Made by a program: the position numbers and the translations under genes
Shown here: positions 48,695 through 60,543 of the stretch, piece after piece
How positions within the stretch are numbered: the first letter of the stretch is position 1
How the letters are laid out: each line of letters starts with the position of its first letter
Assembly (NCBI RefSeq): GCF_014905175.1
Contig: NC_057793.1
Coordinates: forward strand, 10,540,001-10,604,000
Reading direction: 5' to 3'
DNA length: 64,000 nt
From: Aphidius gifuensis
Lineage: Eukaryota > Arthropoda > Insecta > Hymenoptera > Braconidae
Notes under the pieces: generated by a model
Told to the model about the DNA's origin: nothing
Database searches by the model: none
Seen by the model: only the letters and a program-made list of their open reading frames with translations

Positions 48695-49176
48695 TTTGCC
48701 TTTTTTTTTACATTTATTTTGATTTATCAATTAGTAATTTTGAGCATTCAATTCATTACAATATATATCTCTAACTGAACGAAAAAAACGTGTAATAATT
48801 TTTTTATCTTAAACAAATAATAGTCATACTGCTAAACATCTATAGTTCAAACTAGATCAAGCAACTGACCATATAATCTCAACCTGACTACACTGAAAAA
48901 CCGACTAAATCACTTGCAAAAAATTTATATTCATAAATCACCAATAGAAACGTCTTTTTCAAATATAAATATACAAAATATTTATATTAAAAATGTCTAT
49001 TAAATATGTTTGACATCTTATCTGGACCCTCTTATCAGCTAAAAGCGCGTGTGCAATGAAAAAATTGACTTTGTGTCATAATATTTACTGTCTACGGCAC
49101 GAAAAAAAGTGTAAAAAACTGCTTATAGTTGTTTGCTTGGTTTTCCCAATACCGATTGAATAACTGAACTCATATG

Positions 49177-49262
49177 AGTTCGCTTTCCGACCTCTAAAGT
49201 CAGGCACCGTAGGCAGTGGTTAGTACTTGGATGGGTGACCGCCGACAAACACCACACATTTT
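49177..49262 (+). pseudogene. 5S rRNA-derived relic
   Basis: Keeps GTGGTTAGTACTTGGATGGG and TGACCGC but has lost the 5' half and the normal TTGGGAACACC 3' half (reads GACAAACACCACACA). The AAAAAAAGTGTAAAAAACTG upstream matches the 5' flank of the other units, so it derives from a whole unit. Confidence 0.65.
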
Positions 49263-49264
49263 TT

Positions 49265-50105
49265 TTTTTTTTTCTCTCGATATTAACTAATGTTATTTAA
49301 CATTATTTAAAATTTATGTTACAATTAATTACAATTATTTTCTCTGTCTACTTAAAAAAAAAACAATAATATTTTTCAAGTTTTTAATTAATTATTTATC
49401 ATCATTTAGAATTTTGTTTGCATCAAGGATGAGAAATAAATAAACAATGAAAATTTTATTTTTTATTGATAACTAATATACAGTGTACCATTTAATAATA
49501 TTATAAAAAATATCTTTTTTAAATATAATTTATAAATTAAGCCTGGTAATTTTCTAATAATTCGAAATTCAGAATCATTCAAATTTATTCATTAACTTAC
49601 AAGCTTTGTGGTAACTTCAATCGAGAATATATATATCATATTCGAAATAACATAATTTTGACGATTTTCGATTGTCTGATCGATACCAATAATCGTATTA
49701 ATTGTAATATTAGTATTTATGATATGAAATGAATACGTTCAAGATCCAAACAGTTTTTTGTTGAATGATCTCATCATGAGTGAGGTTTTGGCAACCACGA
49801 CATTCATTAATTTTCATAATAATAATTTATTTCGTATACAACTTGAAAAAAAAAAAATAACAAGTTTATTGGAGTATATCGATTATGATAATAGATTCGA
49901 TAATGATCGATTATTATTGATTTTATTGAAAAAAATGGAAAACATAAATAATTATTCCATTTGAAAAATAAACCTTATGTAAAAATCTACTAGAAATTCA
50001 ATTATCATCGGGTAACCTATATTTGCGTTTTCCAATTCAAACTTTTTTACAATACAATAAATAATAATATTATTGCAGTTATTTATGTTTTTTTTATTGA
50101 CTACA
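49265..50105. other. No gene seen
   Basis: AT-rich. A 68-codon ORF at 49758 has no recognisable features. Nothing else. Confidence 0.4.
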
Positions 50106-50109
50106 AAAG

Positions 50110-50569
50110 TCTGATTATGATGAGACATATGTTGTTCCTGATGAAGCATTTAGACAAGATAATTTATTTATTTACATGATGATGATGGTGATGGTGATGA
50201 AGAAGAAGATGATGATGATGGCAATGATGCTGATATTGATGAAAATATTGTTGATAATAATTATGACGATGATGATGGTGATAATTACATAGGAAATGAG
50301 CATGATTATGCTGTATAGGTGATGTGTATGATGCTGATATTGTTGATGATCCAAATGATTATTTTGATGATGAACGTGACTTTGTTCCTGCTGCTGTGTT
50401 TGATCAGGATTATTCATCAGATTTATTTAATGACAATATTGCTGATGAATTTAATGATGATAATAATATTGGCGATGATGAGGATCAGATATTAAATGAT
50501 GATGAATTTACCGAGAGTCATTTTGCTCAACTTGAGGCTGATAATAATGAATATAATCTATTATATTAA
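50110..50569 (+). pseudogene. Degenerate acidic low-complexity coding sequence
   Basis: Two related acidic pieces in different frames: an upstream part with SDYDETYVVPDEAFRQDN followed by Asp/Asn/Gly runs, and a downstream part (50324-50569) with DDERDFVPAAVFDQDYSSD and further Asp/Asn-rich sequence ending NNEYNLLY. The shared VVPDEAF/VPAAVF motif indicates an internal repeat. Frame changes and a TAG at about 50317 separate them, so either there are unseen short introns or it is a decayed gene. GAT repeats also produce a spurious antisense ORF. No family recognised. Confidence 0.35.
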
Positions 50570-50732
50570 TGTCGATGATGATGATTATTATTATTATAAT
50601 AATAGTAATAATGGTGATGATAATGATGATGATGACAGCAATTATTATTATTTTTGAAATATTATTAATAAAAATCTAACAACATATACTTATACATATA
50701 TACATGAATATTTTATTTTAGAAAATAATTTT

Positions 50733-51008
50733 TTGCTGGAAAAAAAAATATCTCTTTGGGTTTTTTTGTGGATAAATTGTTTAGAATTTTTTGTTTTATT
50801 CTATCTGCAGATAGTTGAAGATTATAAAAACAGTTTGCAATATTTATTTTTATTTACTGCTTCTACTGTAACGTTAATGATTTTTATTTTAAGAGAATAC
50901 CATCTTTATCATATTTGCAAATCGAAGCTAATCAGAAAAAATACTTTTCATTGCCAAAATTGTTTAAAATTCTTCTCTCTGTTATCCTGGAAATTTTTTA
51001 AACATTGA
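50733..51008 (+). CDS. Uncertain hydrophobic ORF (91 codons)
   Basis: Contains a hydrophobic start and a segment VEDYKNSLQYLFLFTAST; a similar phrase (QEYVDNLQYLFFFTAF) recurs at about 51255-51305, so a short sequence was duplicated. The AT-rich codons inflate hydrophobicity. It could be a fragment of a chemoreceptor-type gene or random. I do not recognise it. Confidence 0.2.
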   Translation: MLEKKISLWVFLWINCLEFFVLFYLQIVEDYKNSLQYLFLFTASTVTLMIFILREYHLYHICKSKLIRKNTFHCQNCLKFFSLLSWKFFKH

Positions 51009-51470
51009 AATTCTTCAACTAAGTAGGTATTGATAAGTATATGTATTTAAATATTGAATATTTAACAAATACGTAAATTAACATATTTCATATTTTTAAT
51101 TTAAATTTACTTTATAGATTAAATTGCATAGACATAGTAGATATTTTTTAGTATAAACTCTCTCGAAGAAGAAGATTATAATTAGATTTTTTTTTTTTTA
51201 TTTTTGCAGCTTATTGATATAATAATAAATTTTTTTTTTTTTTTTTTCTATTCAGCAAGAGTATGTTGACAATTTGCAATATTTATTTTTTTTTACTGCT
51301 TTCAGGAATAATTTTGTTATTGATTTTATATTTCAAGTGTACCACTGTTTTTATCACTAGTCAAATCTAGAATCAATAGAAAAAATAATAAAACTATGTT
51401 AGCAAGTGCAGTTGCAATATTTTAAATTAAATTAAATAAAATATTTAATATTTAATACTTTCGTGTCCAC

Positions 51471-53469
51471 ATGCAGGATAGAAACAAAGTCATCACTAAG
51501 GCCAACATTGTCAGTTGTCGGTCAAAGCTTAAAAGAAAAACACGTATTGTGAAAATGAAACTAAAAATACGGCCGATGCAATTATTGGTATTTATTATTT
51601 TTGTGTCATTTATTTCCGCAAGCTACATTAGTGATCATTTAAAAAATTTAACTAATGTAAATGCTCGAGTTGATGCTGCAGCTATTGATACAATTAAATT
51701 TTGTTTTTCAACTGAGGCAAAACATGGAACAGTCTTTGTTGGTAGTGCTGAGAATTTTAACATTAATTCACTTGAGAATTATGGACCAGTTATTATTTTT
51801 GACAACAAGTCAATGTCAACAGCTGATGATGGATTATTCAATGAAAATTACAAATTAAATATTTTCATTGTAACACTTGAGCCTGATTTTGAAATGAATA
51901 TTCGACAATTAAAGAAATCACCATGGTGGAATCACGAAGGATTTTTCATCATCATTAACAATGGCCTATCTGCAAATACAACAAAATGCAAGGGTGCTAG
52001 AAAAATTTTACAAAAAGCTTGGAAGGCAGATATATTACGAGGAATATTTATTTGTACTGGTGGTGAAAATAATCGTGTTAATTTTTACACATTTAATCCA
52101 TTTACAAATAGACCAGCACCGTCTTTTTGGAAAAAATCAAGATATGTTAAAAAACAAACTACAGCAGCTGAAGATCAATGGACTCTTTATCGTCGACAAT
52201 ACAATCCAAGTAAGTTACAAATATCATTAATTATTTAATAATAATTTTATACATATACACTTTTTTTTATTTTTAGAATTATTAAAGTGCAAATCTCTTG
52301 ATTACGATAAAACTCGTCATTTGGATGGATATAAAGGTATAAGAGCTCTTTTTAATGGAAATTATGCGCATGAAGAACATAAAGCAGTTATTAATTTTTT
52401 GTATGAACAACTAAACGTAACATTATCATATCCGAAAAAAGATGACTCTACAGATATCAATACTCAAGAAATAAAAAATTCATTAGTCAACGGATCATAT
52501 GATATAAAGCTACAATTTTCAACAAGAATTAATCAGCTGAAAGATATTTCAGCTTCCGATATAGTTTGGCAATCTGGTTTAACTTTTATAAGTCAAGATC
52601 GAGGTAAAAAAAGTATGTTTGATCAAATTTACGAATTATTTGGCTGGCGATTATTATTAATAATGTTATTTTTTTCGGCAACAACTATTTTTATGTTTAA
52701 AATTTCAATGAAAATGGATATCGGTCTTGCAATATTAGAAATAATTAGAATGTGGGGAAATGCAAGTTTTTTAAAACAACCAACTGATTCACCATCAAGA
52801 ATTTATTTATTTGGTATTTTATTGCTAGCTCTAATTTTATGCTCGGTTTTTCAAGGTAAAATTCTCGGTTTTCAATTAAATCCAAATTCAGAAAAAAATA
52901 TTAATACCATGGAAGATTTAATTGTTGAATTTCCAAATTACAAAATTTATGGATCAAAGGTGTCACTTAATTTTTTGGATGAAAAATTGATTAATCGGTC
53001 TATAGCAATAAAAAATATTGATTCTTGTATAAAACCCATTCTTAATGATTCATCAAGTGTTTGTGTATTTGGAATGTTATTGTTAAGAGATAGAGCTTTA
53101 CAGTATCCACAATTGTATTTGGCAAAAGAGCCATTTATTAAGCTGTATACTGTTTTGGTAATGCGAAAAGATTGGCCTCTAAAAAAACGCGTTAATGATA
53201 TTGTAAAAAAATACATTGAGCATGAACTAATGAAATATAAATTATTGCTTGCAAATAAAATACGAAATAATAATGGTACATCTGATGAACCAAGACCACT
53301 AAAACGTCAACATATATATTTTGCACTTAAATTTTTAGCAGCAGGATTGACTATTGGATTTTTTATTTTTATTATTGAAATATTTTTGCATGACACAACA
53401 AGATCAATGATTTCACAAATGTCAATTCATCATTTTATTAGAAACATGAAAAGAAAGCTAAGAATATGA
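51471..53469 (+). CDS. Divergent ionotropic receptor (IR), 643 aa predicted
   Basis: A chemosensory ligand-gated channel of the iGluR-derived IR family, expected in dendrite membranes. Two exons, 51471-52209 and 52277-53469, joined in phase 1. A signal-like helix (MQLLVFIIFVSFISASYI) begins at about residue 35, so the true start may be the ATG near 51558 or 51576. The N-terminal part is the divergent ectodomain. The second exon holds the ligand-binding S1 half (LDGYKGIRALF...DISASDIVWQSGLTFIS), a pore region with membrane helices at LLLIMLFFSATTIFMF and YLFGILLLALILCSV, the S2 half, and a final helix (FLAAGLTIGFFIFIIEIFL). The conserved iGluR glutamate-binding residues are not evident, typical of tuning IRs. 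AATAAA at 53649. Specific subfamily not assigned. Confidence 0.75.
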
Positions 53470-53990
53470 AAGCTCGTTTTAATTAATATTTTAAATTATT
53501 ATATAATATATATTATGAGTGACTTATAATCAATATAGATTGATCAATGTATTTAACGTATATTTAAAAACTGTATATTCAATGTAGGTATAATCACATA
53601 TAGTATAATAATTAATTATTTTTCTTATTGAAAGCACAAAGATGATAAAATAAAAATTGTTTTTCTTGATGGAATTAAATATTTATAATAAAAGTTATTC
53701 CATAATATTATCCTTTCAAATACAACTAGTGTTATTGACGGCCGCAAGCAGCCGTTTTCGTTGATCAACTGTCAATGATATGACAAAAAACAATTAATGA
53801 AACTTTGGAGTAAACCATTTTTTTTTTGAATAATCTTAAAGTACGAATCCTGCTTTTATTGATTCAAATGAGTTCACGACTTTCTTTTCGAGAATAAATA
53901 AAAAAACTATTCACCATTATTTAATATCCAAGGTGCCAAGCAATTGTTAATAAACATTTTCGTCAAACAATTTTTTTATTATTTTCCATT
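53470..53990. other. No gene seen
   Basis: AT-rich 3' flank of the IR gene, then a less AT-rich patch near 53738-53760 (GGCCGCAAGCAGCCG). It leads directly into the QARS pseudogene. Confidence 0.4.
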
Positions 53991-53994
53991 GAAG

Positions 53995-55250
53995 GACAAA
54001 ATTTTTGGTTTAAGTGAACAAAAAAAGCCAAGGAGACATTAAGTAATGTTCAGGTCACAAAAAATCTAAAACCAGCAATTACAGCTGTAAGTAAAATAAA
54101 ATTAAAACAACATTCTAATCATTATCATATTAAAATAATTAATAATTTTTTAGGCAAATAAAAATGATGGTGAAATATCACAAAAAACCGGTATTCTATA
54201 GTACTACTTGGCATCAAAAATAAAACAACAAATATTGGATAAAGTAGAATTTATTGTTAATTACATTGTTACAAAACAATAAATATTAAAGAATTTGAAA
54301 AATCATGTGGTGTTGATGTAATAGTAACACCAGAAGAAACTGAAAATGTCATTGAAAAATGAATAAATAAAAATAAAAATAAAATAATTAAAAAAAGATA
54401 CAGATTTAATGCTGGACCACTGATGCAAGAACTCAAGAAGTACGTACATCACTTAAATGGGCTGATGGTAAAGCAATTAAAAATGAAGTTAAATTACAAA
54501 TATTTGATTTACTTGGTGCTGAAACAGATGCTGATCTTGCACCATTACCAAAAATAATAAAAGAAAAAAAACTTTAAAAAGATGATAATAATAAAAATAA
54601 TCAAAAATTAAATGATAATAAAAGTGTAACACCACTAACAATGAATGAATACATGAAATCAGTCAGTTTTTATAAACCTGGTAAAGTTATAAAAATGAGG
54701 ATTATGTTTTTACTAAAAATACTTATAAATATTACAACAATTAAAAGCAACACGTGGTCTTGTTAGAACAAGATTTCCACCAGAACCAAATGGTATACTT
54801 CATATTGGACATGCAAAAGCAATAAATATTAATTTTGGTTATGCATCAGTAAATGGTAGTTCATGTTTTCTTTGCGTTATGATGATACAAATCCAGAAAA
54901 AGAAGAAGAAAAATTTTTTGTTGGTATACGTGATATGGTTGAATGGCATGGTTATAAACCATCAAAAATAACTCATTCATCAGATAATTTTCAACAATTA
55001 TATGAATGGACTGTAATGTTAATTTAAAAAGGTCATGCATATGTTTGTCATCAAAAAAGTGAAGAAATGAAAGGTTTTAATCCACCAAGTCCATGGCGTA
55101 ATAAACCAATTTCTGAGAGTTTTGAATTATTTAAAGATATGAAAAATGGTATGTTAGATGAGGGTGAATCAACATTACGTATATGAAATTAACACTTGAA
55201 GAGAGTAAACGATATCCAGTTGCATATAGAATTAAATATGAAATTAAAAA
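53995..55250 (+). pseudogene. QARS: Glutaminyl-tRNA synthetase (QARS) pseudogene, 5' part only
   Basis: Recognisable in order: the N-terminal segment (EQKAKETL..NVQVTKNLKPAITA, with a frameshift in the A-run at 54012), CGVDVIVTPEETENVI, KWADGKAIKNEVKLQIFDLL, LGAETDADLAPLPK, the class-I HIGH region RTRFPPEPNGILHIGHAKAI, RYDDTNPEKEEE..FF and a final KLTLEESKRYPVAYRIKYEI, after which homology stops in an A-run near 55250. An intron-like gap (54087-54153, GT-AG) is retained, so it is not a simple processed copy. Several frameshifts and in-frame stops prevent translation. The catalytic-core C-terminus and anticodon-binding domain are missing. Confidence 0.85.
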
Positions 55251-55259
55251 AAAAAAAAA

Positions 55260-55905
55260 AAAACAACATACTTTTACTGCGATTAACAAATTTCAAGTTT
55301 TATTTATTTATTTTTATTTGAAAAAAGTTTATACTAGCCATTTTACAATAACAAAAAAATTGAACTTATTATCTATATTTTAGTTTAATTTGTCTAAAAA
55401 ATTTTGTATTTTTTTTTTATTCTTATGATTGAAAATTCATTAAATGCTTAATTTTCTTGAATTAATTTTACAAATATTATTATCTCAATAATTTTCTCGA
55501 ATTAATTTCACAAACATTATTCTCTCGATATTTCAAGACTTTAATCGATTTTATATTTTTTTTTACAATACAAATAGAAGACATTGTTGCGAGTAATTAA
55601 AAATATGTACATAAATAATTTAAAAATCAATCGTCGATTAAAAAGTCACAATACAATTGAGAAAGCAAATTATTTAAATTGATCATATTACTATCATTTA
55701 CAATTAATCATTTGTCTTTAGAAATATATATATATATTTTTTTTTTTTAATTTATGAATCATAAAATCAATTTACAACCAAAATTACTCGTTGAATTAAT
55801 ACGATTACATGTTTAAAAAGTATAAGATAAAGGTAGTCATTATGTAATAGTAAAAAAAAATGAAAAGACAAAATTGAATCATGAAAAAGAAAATTGAATT
55901 GTAAA
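55260..55905. other. No gene seen
   Basis: AT-rich; the 3' flank of the SMYD4-like gene below. A 66-codon ORF is the tail of the QARS relic. Confidence 0.45.
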
Positions 55906-55909
55906 AATA

Positions 55910-57958
55910 TTATGACTTTTGAGTTGTCGCTCTGATATTTTGAAGAGTCACGTATGGAACCTGTTCCTCAGCAGGAATTTCAAAAAATAGTTTAATACAT
56001 TCATAAGCTTCGTTTGTATTATAACTCTGATACTCGTCAATTTTTCTCAGAAGTGTCAGGATTATTTTAGCTTCTGATACATAATTAAACAAAGGTAAAT
56101 AATTATTTACAATACATTGTTCACACAGATAAGACTTTAGAACATTTATCTGTTCTTGAAGAGTTTTAATATCACTACGAAAATATTCCAGATCCTCGTT
56201 TGGTACTTTGTGTTTTTTAATAGGCACAGTTTCAACATCATCGACACAAACTTTACATTTACATATGTAATCTAAATTTTTCAAAAAATCTTGACTTACT
56301 TGATTGTTACAATCATCAAAAAACACACCATAATTATTAAAAACTTGTTCACTTTTTTTAATCGAGCAAGTTGATCGGATAATTATTCCATTATAATGAC
56401 GACTATGAGCAATCATTTTTCTACAAGAGTGTGGAAATAAATTGGAATAGGCAAAAATTGCATTTGATACTTTTAGAGATTGATGTTTAATTGATAACAT
56501 TGACATGTTCAAACCATTGAAATTTGCTATTCTTGTATTTATTTCAATAAATTGAACAAGGAACAAAAAATTTTCATCATTTGCAAGCGTTTGCAAATAT
56601 ATGAAATCATTTTTCTTGAATAATTTAATTTCTAAACCATAAAAATAAGCCATTATGACACAAGATGCAACTGATTGAGATTCATGAGTCATTAGATTTG
56701 GTGAATATTTTGGTGCTGTTATATAAATACTGTCATATTCCATTTTACTCAATGCATCAGTAATAAATTTATTAAAAGTTGGCAAAGATTTGTATCTATC
56801 AATGACTGATATTTTATGCCGCATAGCATCTATTGAATTACCAATTTCTTTCATAGCAATTATTGTTAATCTCAATGCCATTAAAAATTTATCTCGTACT
56901 CCATATGAAAGTAACTGTGGAATAACTGTGCATTCAATATCATGGTGATTATGGTAAGCATCTTCACGACATTTAACTGAACAATAAACAACTTGAACAC
57001 ATTTTTCACATGGTATACTTGACCAAGTTTGTAATTTACAGTATGAACAAATATTACATCTCAATCCATGATTGACTGTTATTCCATAAGCTTTTTCAAC
57101 ACAAAGTATTTCACCAGGTTCAATGTCTCTTGTTGCAATAACATGTTTACCTGATTCTTTGGTAAATTCAACTTTGAGAGCATCAGTAAATTTTGGAAGA
57201 GCTTCGATTAAAGATGGGTCTGGCCGGAAAGCCCACTTGCACATGATTTTAGAATTTCTAACAAATTCATTATTTTCACATAGTTTTTCTGAAAGATACA
57301 TATATATTCTTCTGTATTAATATAAGCAAGAAATTTAGTTGAATATGACAAATACCATTTAGCTAATTCCTGATGACAATCAACCATTTGAATATTCAAG
57401 TAACGTTTGAATCTATCATTAAGTAACGAACTGTTTAATGCTTGTTCTGAATCAGCAAGACAATCACGAAATAATCCATGAGAATGAAATATTTTACTTC
57501 GTTTAAAATAAAGTGCACTAAACACGAATGTTTCTGGTTTAGCATTTGCAATACCTTTTGTATATAAATCGTGTGCTTTGTCAAAATTATTACTTTTCTC
57601 AAAAGACACCCCTTCCTTCATGTAACTTTTTGCAGTATCATTGTTTTTAGATTGAATAGGTGGATTATAAATTATTGATTTTATTGTTTCTCCTATTTTC
57701 TTTTTTTCATTCAAGAGCTTAGAAAATATAAATTTTATTCGAGCTTCGTTATCAAAAATAATTTTTGTTGATGATTTAAACTCGGTGTCTAAAATTTTTA
57801 TAATTTTTTCGTCTAAGTATTTTTTCCATTCCACCAATGATAGGATTGCGGGCCCGAATTCATCTGTTGTCAAAAAAATAAAATCAATTTCTTGTTAATT
57901 TGTATTTAATTAATTTATATTTGTATTTATAAGTATAAAGGAATATTTTCTTACCCAT
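55910..57958 (-). CDS. SMYD4-like protein, lower copy, frame broken
   Basis: Exon 1 (57958-57955) is only ATG-G, spliced to 57863 downward, giving MDEFGPAILSL. The first frame carries a TPR-like helical region (SYMKEGVSFEKSNNFDKAHD, about residues 85-105) and runs to 57208. A second, overlapping frame (from about 57301 to 55910) carries the MYND zinc finger (CSYCKLQTWSSIPCEKC...CSVKCREDAY), a split SET domain and a post-SET CKCKVC. I could not find a GT-AG intron joining the two without a stop, so this is a frameshift, an assembly error or an unusual intron. In the SET domain the usual NHSC motif reads FPHSC and the NYG step reads NNYGVF, so methyltransferase activity is doubtful. It is a tandem paralogue of the gene at 58578-60543. 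Confidence 0.6.
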
Positions 57959-57959
57959 T

Positions 57960-58577
57960 TTGTATATTGAGACGTTGAAAAATGACGTGTCACAATAATT
58001 AACAAAGCTTTTATTTTATCTCTTGTTGAGAATTGATTTAATTCACGTACTAAACTATTTATTATTTTAAAAATAATAATTTTTTTTTTATTTAAGAATA
58101 ATCACGAAGCTTGGATAAAATATTAAAATTAATTTTATATGATGAGAACTTGTCTTTAATCACGACTAGTTTCGAGAAATTTCCACCAACGTATGAATAA
58201 ATTTTTCACAATGGTAAAATTCAATTGTTCAAAACCTTTTTCTATTATTATTCGTTTCACCAAAATAAATAAAATTTAATTGGTAAATTAATTTTCAAGG
58301 TAAAATTGTGAAACATATGTCAAAGAAAAATCAATAATAAACTTCTGATTATTTATTTTGTTGTTATTTTTGTTTGATGGATTTCAATAAAGTCTAGCCT
58401 TTTTTTTGTTGTTTATTTTTTCAAACTTATTATTGTCAATATTTTTTTAATTGTTTTTTATTTTTCAATATTTTTAAAACTATTTACAACTTAATTTTTC
58501 AATGTAGCATTTTTTTTTTCTCGCTGAAGATGATGCAATTTTGTGAAAATATTTTTTTGTTGTATATACAAATATTG
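57960..58577. other. Spacer between SMYD4-like genes
   Basis: AT-rich with no exon; the promoter of the lower SMYD4-like gene and the 3' flank of the upper one. Confidence 0.4.
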
Positions 58578-60543
58578 TTAATGATACAATCGAATGAATG
58601 CTACTTGAGTAAGTTCAACAAAATTACTCAATAAATATAATAATTTAACAGCTTGAGGTGAATTAATATTGGAAAACTTATAAGACTCATTCAAAATTAC
58701 TGAATAAACCTCAAGCTCGTCTGGTTTTATAATTGAATTGTTTTCAGTTAAATAGTGCAATGATTTATTAAGTAACTGGCATTCTTCAACAACATTTGCT
58801 AAATCGTCCAGTGTTTGAAATATCTCATTATTTATTTTATTATTATCAACAATTTTTTTATCATGAAAAATCCAATCACCACAACATGCATCACATTTAC
58901 ATGTAAAATTATAGAAACTTAAAAATTCTTGTCTCGTTTGTTTGTCATGACAATACCATGTAACTCCATAATTTGTAAATATTTGTTGTCCTTTTTTAAT
59001 TGGACATGATGCTTTCATGATAAATTGATCACCATGACGACTTATGATGACCATTGGTTGACAACTATGATTGAATAAACTAAATGGTACAATCAAAGCA
59101 CTACCCATATGAATTTGTTGGTTTATATCATCAGTTTGTGGCATCAATACTTCATGGCCATTGTTCATTAAAACTCTCACAGATTTATCAATAAGTTCAA
59201 CAACGTTCATGAACTCTTTTCTGCTTTTTAAATCTTGTAAATCACCATCATGGCCACTTGGTAAACTATCCATGTGTATCAATAAAAAATATGACATAAT
59301 AAAACAATCAGCAAGTGATACACATTCTTGATCAATTAAATTTATTGATATTGATGTTTGCATGAATGCAACACTCGTATGTACATCTGGTCTAAGTCGA
59401 CCATTCATAAAACCTCTAGTTCTTGGCGCAAATGATAATAAATCTTCGATTGTTGGAATTTTATCTGGACCTTCTAACATTCCCATAATTGCTATTCTCA
59501 ATGCCAATAAATATTTATCTTTTATTCCAAATGCTAAAAGATATGGTATAATTTTACATTCAACTCTATGATAATCATTATCAGCATTAATTTTACAATT
59601 TTCAGAACAATAAACAACATGAGCACAATTATTACATGGTATACTTGACCATGATTGTTTCTTACAATAACCACAAAAATTATATTTTAAATCTTGAACA
59701 ATATTACTGGCATATGCATACTCAACACCAATAACTTCACCAACTTGAATGTCTTCTTTTGCTATTATATGACGACCATATTCACGTGAATAATTTAATT
59801 GTGTTGAATCAGATAAACTTGATACTTCTGGATTATTTCTTTCCAATATAACTGGAAGAATTTCATAATTTAATTTCAAAGATAGTATTCTATCTTTGTC
59901 CACCTGGTCTGCAGCTTCATTATTATTAGCACGCCTCAATGATAGTGAAAATTCACGATCAGCAATAATTTTATGACTTTTTAATGCACGTACATGAGCT
60001 AATAATTTTGCATCATCTGGAAATATTTTCATATGTTTGAGTCTGTCAAGATCCTTGAGACAATCATCAAACATACTAGCTTTAAAAAGTGCACCACTGC
60101 GATTTAAATATGCCCATGTTAATTCAAGACTATCTGGCAATGCATAAGCAATTGCTTTTGTATATTTTATCCAACATTCATCATGTTCTTTATTATCATA
60201 ATGTTGCTTCCCTTCACCTTGATAAATAATGCTGATATATTTGTCCTTTGTTCTTATATTTTCTGGAGTTGGAATAAAACGTGATGCTTCTTCATTGACA
60301 AGGTCATCAATACAACGTTCAATAATATTTTGTCTGTCATTATTCAAATCCAATCCTATTCCTTGTGTCGCATAATTTATTACATCAACAGTTTTCAAGT
60401 GTATATTCTTTTTCCAAAACTCCAATTTTGGTTGAGTTATTTCAATATTATCTGTAAATAATATCAACACAATTACAACACTTTATATGACATTAAAATT
60501 AAAAATATAATTAGTTTTTTTTTTATGAAACAAACTTACCCAT
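58578..60543 (-). CDS. SMYD4-like SET/MYND protein (625 aa predicted)
   Basis: Exons 60543-60540 (ATG-G) and 60451-58578. The N-terminal region has TPR-like helices (GEGKQHYDNKEHDECWIKYT at about 90-110). Then comes the start of a split SET domain (YGRHIIAKEDIQVGEVIGVE), the MYND zinc finger (CGYCKKQSWSSIPCNNCAHV...CSENC, H-x3-C), the SET catalytic core with FNHSCQPMVIIS and KKGQQIFTNYGVTW, a post-SET CKCDAC and C-terminal helices. This is the domain order of SMYD4-type lysine methyltransferases. All SAM-binding and zinc residues look intact. The substrate is unknown. Shares its tiny first exon and intron position with the copy below, which indicates tandem duplication. Confidence 0.85.

Larger units (their letters stand above)
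48195..48760. repeat. Palindrome containing two 5S rRNA units
   Basis: The left half (about 48200-48430) and right half (about 48520-48750) are reverse complements, including the 5S unit, its 3' flank (AATTGATAAATCAAAAT) and its 5' flank (AGTGTAAAGAAGCTGGT-like). A spacer of roughly 90 bp separates them. It looks like an inverted duplication of a whole 5S unit. Confidence 0.75.

Noticed and set aside
49177..49262. Third working 5S gene
   Set aside because: The 5' half and the 3' end are lost; only the C-box region survives.
53995..55250. Functional QARS gene
   Set aside because: Multiple frameshifts and stops, and the C-terminal half is missing.
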